From NCBI GenBank assembly GCA_005881495.1, contig VBHI01000339.1:1-22979 (forward strand): a DNA stretch of 22,979 nucleotides, in the 5' to 3' direction. Position numbers and translations under genes: made by a program. Numbering within the stretch: the first letter of the stretch is position 1; every line of letters starts with the position of its first letter. The stretch is from Chloroflexota bacterium. Its GTDB lineage: Bacteria; Chloroflexota; Ktedonobacteria; Ktedonobacterales; Ktedonobacteraceae. Positions 20,915 through 22,979 of the stretch are shown piece after piece. The notes under the pieces were generated by a model. The model ran no database searches, had not been told where the DNA came from, and saw nothing but the letters and a program-made list of their open reading frames with translations.

Positions 20915-21823
20915 ATGATGCAGAACGACACGCCTCAGATCACGCCGGCGACACCGCTCCATGAGCTGGTGCTACGGTTGATGAATGATACCGCGCCGGG
21001 ACAGGCCTTTTTTCGTTGGTTTGGGAAAACGCGGGGAAGCTTGCAGCTTCGACGCTGGAGAAGCTCGTTGCAGACGATTCCCTGGACGCCATTGCAGCGT
21101 CCTATTGCGGAGGCGACGGTCGCGCTGGTGACGACCGGCGGCGTCCATCTGCATGCTGATTCGCCGTTTGACGTGCAGAACGACGCCTCGTTTCGACGAA
21201 TACCACGCGCGGCAACGGCTGCCGACCTCTGCATCACGCACGACAAATATGACCGCCGCGATGCCACTGAGGATATCAACCTCGTCTTTCCCTTGCAACG
21301 ACTGCGCGAGCTCGAAACAGAGGGCATCATCGGCCGCGTGGCCGAGCTGCACTACGGATTCGGATACGTCAGGAATCTCGATGACCTGCTTGCACAAGCA
21401 AGGGAAGTAGGTCGCCGCCTGAAACAGGCGCGGGTCGATCTTGCACTGCTCGTCCCTGCCTGACCCATCTGTACACGGTCCGTGGGACTGCTCGCGCGGG
21501 AAATCGAAGCCTGTGGCGTCACGACGGTAGGCCTGGCGCTAGTCCAGGAATTGGCCGTCGCGGTGAAGGCACCGCGTCTGCTCTTCCTCCACTGGCCCTT
21601 CGGTCATGCCCTGGGAGAACCAGGCAAGGTCAACCAGCAGCGCACGATTCTGCGGGAGCTGTTCTCGCTGGCACGCGTTGCCCCGTATCCCGGCCTGGTC
21701 CTCGAGCTTCCCTACCGGTGGAAACGTCAGACATACCCACCAGTTGTCGATTGGACAACCGAGAGCGAGGCGTTCACCCAGGCGCTTGCCCGGGCACTGG
21801 CGACGGAGAAAGCGCCTCTGTGA
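20915..21823 (+). CDS. GrdB/PrdB-type reductase, candidate selenoprotein with in-frame UGA (Sec183)
   Basis: The family is glycine/sarcosine/betaine/D-proline reductase selenoprotein B-like. One frame runs from ATG 20915 (behind AGGGAGAG) to TGA 21821-21823, interrupted only by TGA at 21461-21463. Residues 1-182 hold the family marks VTTGGVHLHADSPF (72-85), FRRIP, THDKYDRRDATEDINLVFPL and RLRELETEGIIGRVAELHYGF. After the UGA the frame continues PICTRSVGLLAREIEACGV with no break in similarity. Reading UGA as selenocysteine gives VPA-U-PIC, i.e. UxxC at the place where aerobic relatives have CPxC. The full product is 302 residues, a normal length. A small stem CACG/CGTG with loop GTC (21474-21484) lies 14 bases after the UGA and could be the apex of a bacterial SECIS; it is weak. 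The alternative is a nonsense mutation of a Cys codon. Function is unproven: a thiol/selenol redox enzyme, co-operonic with a PPOX-fold oxidoreductase. Confidence 0.78.
21464..21500 (+). promoter_or_regulatory. Possible bacterial SECIS hairpin after the in-frame UGA
   Basis: CACG (21474-21477) and CGTG (21481-21484) can pair around a GTC loop whose first base is G, as known bSECIS loops prefer. GT (21471-21472) and AC (21488-21489) may extend the stem past an internal mismatch. The loop begins 17 bases from the U of UGA. The short stem makes this only suggestive. Confidence 0.3.
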
Positions 21824-21866
21824 GGCCCGTACACACAGAAGAGAACACGAAAGGAGCATATGACTT

Positions 21867-22316
21867 ATGAGGAAGAGTATTACGGTAGATACCATGCAGG
21901 ACGCGCTTACGCAGCCCGGTACCACCTACACGGTGTTTTTGACCACGTTCCGCCGGAACGGCCAGGGAGTTGGCTCCCCGGTCGGAATGGCGGTCGCGGA
22001 TGGCAAGTTGTACTTCATGACCCCTGCCGCTACCTGGAAAGCCAGGCGCATCGCCAACAACCCTCGGGTGACGCTTGCCCTCTGCACCTTTCAGGGAAAG
22101 GTGCTCAGCCCAGCTGTTGCGGGCGTGGCTCGCCGACTTGCTGGCAAGGAGGTCAGACGCGCGCGCGCCCTGCTGCGTGTGGGATTCATAGGGTGGATGT
22201 GGAACATCATTTTCAGCCTGCGCTATCCTGGCGATAAGACAGCGGTGTACGAGGTCTCACTGGTCGCCGAAGGGCAGACCTCGCAAGCAGAGGAAGAAGA
22301 GCATGCGCTCCTCTGA
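21867..22316 (+). CDS. PPOX-fold F420/flavin-dependent oxidoreductase
   Basis: A 149-residue protein of the pyridoxamine-5'-phosphate-oxidase-like split barrel, of the subgroup that uses F420 or flavin. TYTVFLTTFRRNGQGVGSPVGMAVADGKLYFMTP gives the first strands. KARRIANNPRVTLALCTFQGK is the typical cofactor-phosphate segment (K-x-x-R-I-x-x-N-P-x-V). A hydrophobic stretch, FIGWMWNIIFSL, precedes the last strand. It may reduce xenobiotics or quinones with F420H2. I chose ATG 21867, 10 bases after AAGGAG. ATG 21860 is closer to the ribosome site but opens a different frame with no family features. It lies 43 bases after the selenoprotein candidate, as the third gene of the TetR operon. Confidence 0.85.
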   Translation: MRKSITVDTMQDALTQPGTTYTVFLTTFRRNGQGVGSPVGMAVADGKLYFMTPAATWKARRIANNPRVTLALCTFQGKVLSPAVAGVARRLAGKEVRRARALLRVGFIGWMWNIIFSLRYPGDKTAVYEVSLVAEGQTSQAEEEEHALL

Positions 22317-22374
22317 GAGAGCAGGTCGTCTTTTCCTCACCTGGATGATTGTAAAGAAATTCTCTACCAAAAAG

Positions 22375-22467
22375 GCGGCGTGAGTGCCCCTGGCTCGAGC
22401 CATGGGGGTGAAACGCCGCTGTCCACAGACGGCACCGCTTGACAGATGCCGTCTCACGTCCAATAAT
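22375..22467 (+). mobile_element. Left-end hairpins and promoter of an IS200/IS605-group element
   Basis: Three structures precede tnpB. GCGGCGT (22375-22381) pairs with ACGCCGC (22413-22419). Inside it, CCCCTGGC (22387-22394) pairs with GCCATGGGG (22399-22407) around a TCGA loop, with one bulged T. Next, AGACGGCA (22427-22434) pairs with TGCCGTCT (22447-22454). Subterminal hairpins rather than terminal inverted repeats are the mark of this group. A promoter TTGACA (22439-22444), 17 bases, AATAAT (22462-22467) overlaps the last hairpin. The exact left boundary is not determined. Confidence 0.55.
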
Positions 22468-22474
22468 GAGAACC

Positions 22475-22979
22475 ATGAGAACGTTTGAATACAGACTGTA
22501 TCCGACGAGAGAACAGCGGCACTTGCTCATGCAGGGTTTGATCGAGTCTCGTCATCTCTATAATGAGATGTTAGAGACGGTCAAAGTACAATATGCGGAC
22601 AAAGGCACGTTCCCTACCAAGTACGACTTGACCAAGCTGTTCAAAGGACAGGGTGGGGAGCATGTGCCCGCGACCACGGTCCAAATGCTGGCTGATCGAC
22701 TCAGTAAATCCCTCAAACGCTTTCTTGCCCGTAAGGAATTGGGCGAAAAGGTTGGCTTTCCGCGCTTCAAAACGCCCAATCGATGGCACTCTCTCCAGCT
22801 GAGGCAGTATGGGAAAGATGCTTCTCTTCATGAGGATAGGAAGCACTTGATGGTGCCTGCCAAGATAGGGAGGTCTCTCAAGATCAAGTTGCATCGCCCG
22901 ATAGAGGGAACTCCCAGGACGATCCACCTTGTCCTGCGTGCGGATGGACATTGGTATGCCCTCATTGTGTGCGAAACCA
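22475..22979 (+). CDS. tnpB: TnpB (OrfB) of an IS200/IS605-group element, cut by window edge
   Basis: An RNA-guided nuclease-type transposon protein (TnpB). The visible 168 residues begin MRTFEYRLYPTREQRHLLMQ, the standard helix-turn-helix N-terminus, followed by SRHLYNEMLE, KVGFPRFKTPNRWHSLQLRQ, and LHRPIEGTPRTIHLVLRADG as the start of the wedge/RuvC-like region. The RuvC catalytic Asp and Glu and the zinc finger lie beyond the window. An in-frame ATG at 22466 overlaps the -10 box, so ATG 22475 is favoured. Transcription from the promoter at 22439-22467 would start at about this ATG, giving a leaderless message. No tnpA is seen on this side, so the element is probably of the IS1341 (tnpB-only) kind, mobilised in trans. 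Confidence 0.88.
   Translation, partial: MRTFEYRLYPTREQRHLLMQGLIESRHLYNEMLETVKVQYADKGTFPTKYDLTKLFKGQGGEHVPATTVQMLADRLSKSLKRFLARKELGEKVGFPRFKTPNRWHSLQLRQYGKDASLHEDRKHLMVPAKIGRSLKIKLHRPIEGTPRTIHLVLRADGHWYALIVCET

Noticed and set aside
21482..21823. Separate 113-residue gene after the UGA
   Set aside because: No ribosome site, same frame as the preceding gene, and its sequence is the expected C-terminal half of the GrdB/PrdB-like family.
21860..22237. 125-codon frame from the ATG nearest the ribosome site
   Set aside because: Its product is rich in Arg, Pro, Cys and His with no family match; the overlapping frame from 21867 has a clear PPOX fold.

Overview
The window reads as chromosomal DNA of a soil-type, filamentous or actinomycete-like bacterium. 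My best guess is a Ktedonobacteria-type member of the Chloroflexota. The reasons are the mix of BTAD/ATPase activators, several coenzyme F420 proteins, TetR/MarR/IclR-controlled redox genes, strong TTGACA/TATACT promoters and several apparently leaderless regulator genes. The assignment is inference; no marker gene is present.

Layout. (1) 1-1400: the 3'-truncated end of a short-chain dehydrogenase (minus strand) and a small two-helix membrane protein. (2) 1550-4210: a BTAD/AAA-ATPase/TPR activator whose last part lies in another frame, apparently a decayed gene. (3) 4218-12393: an IclR regulator (probably leaderless) followed on the same strand by a three-subunit molybdenum hydroxylase, a ureohydrolase and an AMP-forming acyl/aryl-CoA ligase. 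The order is small, large, then medium subunit. The medium subunit carries the extra four-cysteine insertion known from 4-hydroxybenzoyl-CoA reductase. This looks like a catabolic operon for a CoA-activated, probably aromatic, substrate, with an unexplained ureohydrolase. A 296-bp gap holding three spaced repeats and a REP-like palindrome separates the small and large subunits.

(4) 12455-15148: a luciferase-like oxidoreductase and a MarR regulator fused to a PDZ domain (minus strand), divergent from an F420-reductase-like NAD(P)-binding protein. The promoter of the latter is followed directly by a perfect 23-bp inverted repeat. (5) 15250-18842, all minus: an aldo/keto reductase, then a TetR regulator with an FAD aromatic monooxygenase downstream. 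(6) 19146-20159: F420-dependent glucose-6-phosphate dehydrogenase (fgd). (7) 20225-22316: a TetR regulator with a textbook promoter/operator, then a GrdB/PrdB-type reductase split by an in-frame UGA at exactly the first position of a CxxC motif, then a PPOX-fold F420-type oxidoreductase. The UGA probably encodes selenocysteine (UPIC). (8) 22370-end: the left end and truncated tnpB of an IS200/IS605-group element.

Functionally, fgd would supply reduced F420 to the luciferase-like and PPOX-fold enzymes, while the small TetR/MarR units look like inducible detoxification or redox modules. The most striking observations are the candidate selenoprotein, the MarR-PDZ fusion with its neighbouring long palindrome, and the hydroxybenzoyl-CoA-reductase-like operon whose large subunit has Gln where the catalytic Glu is expected.
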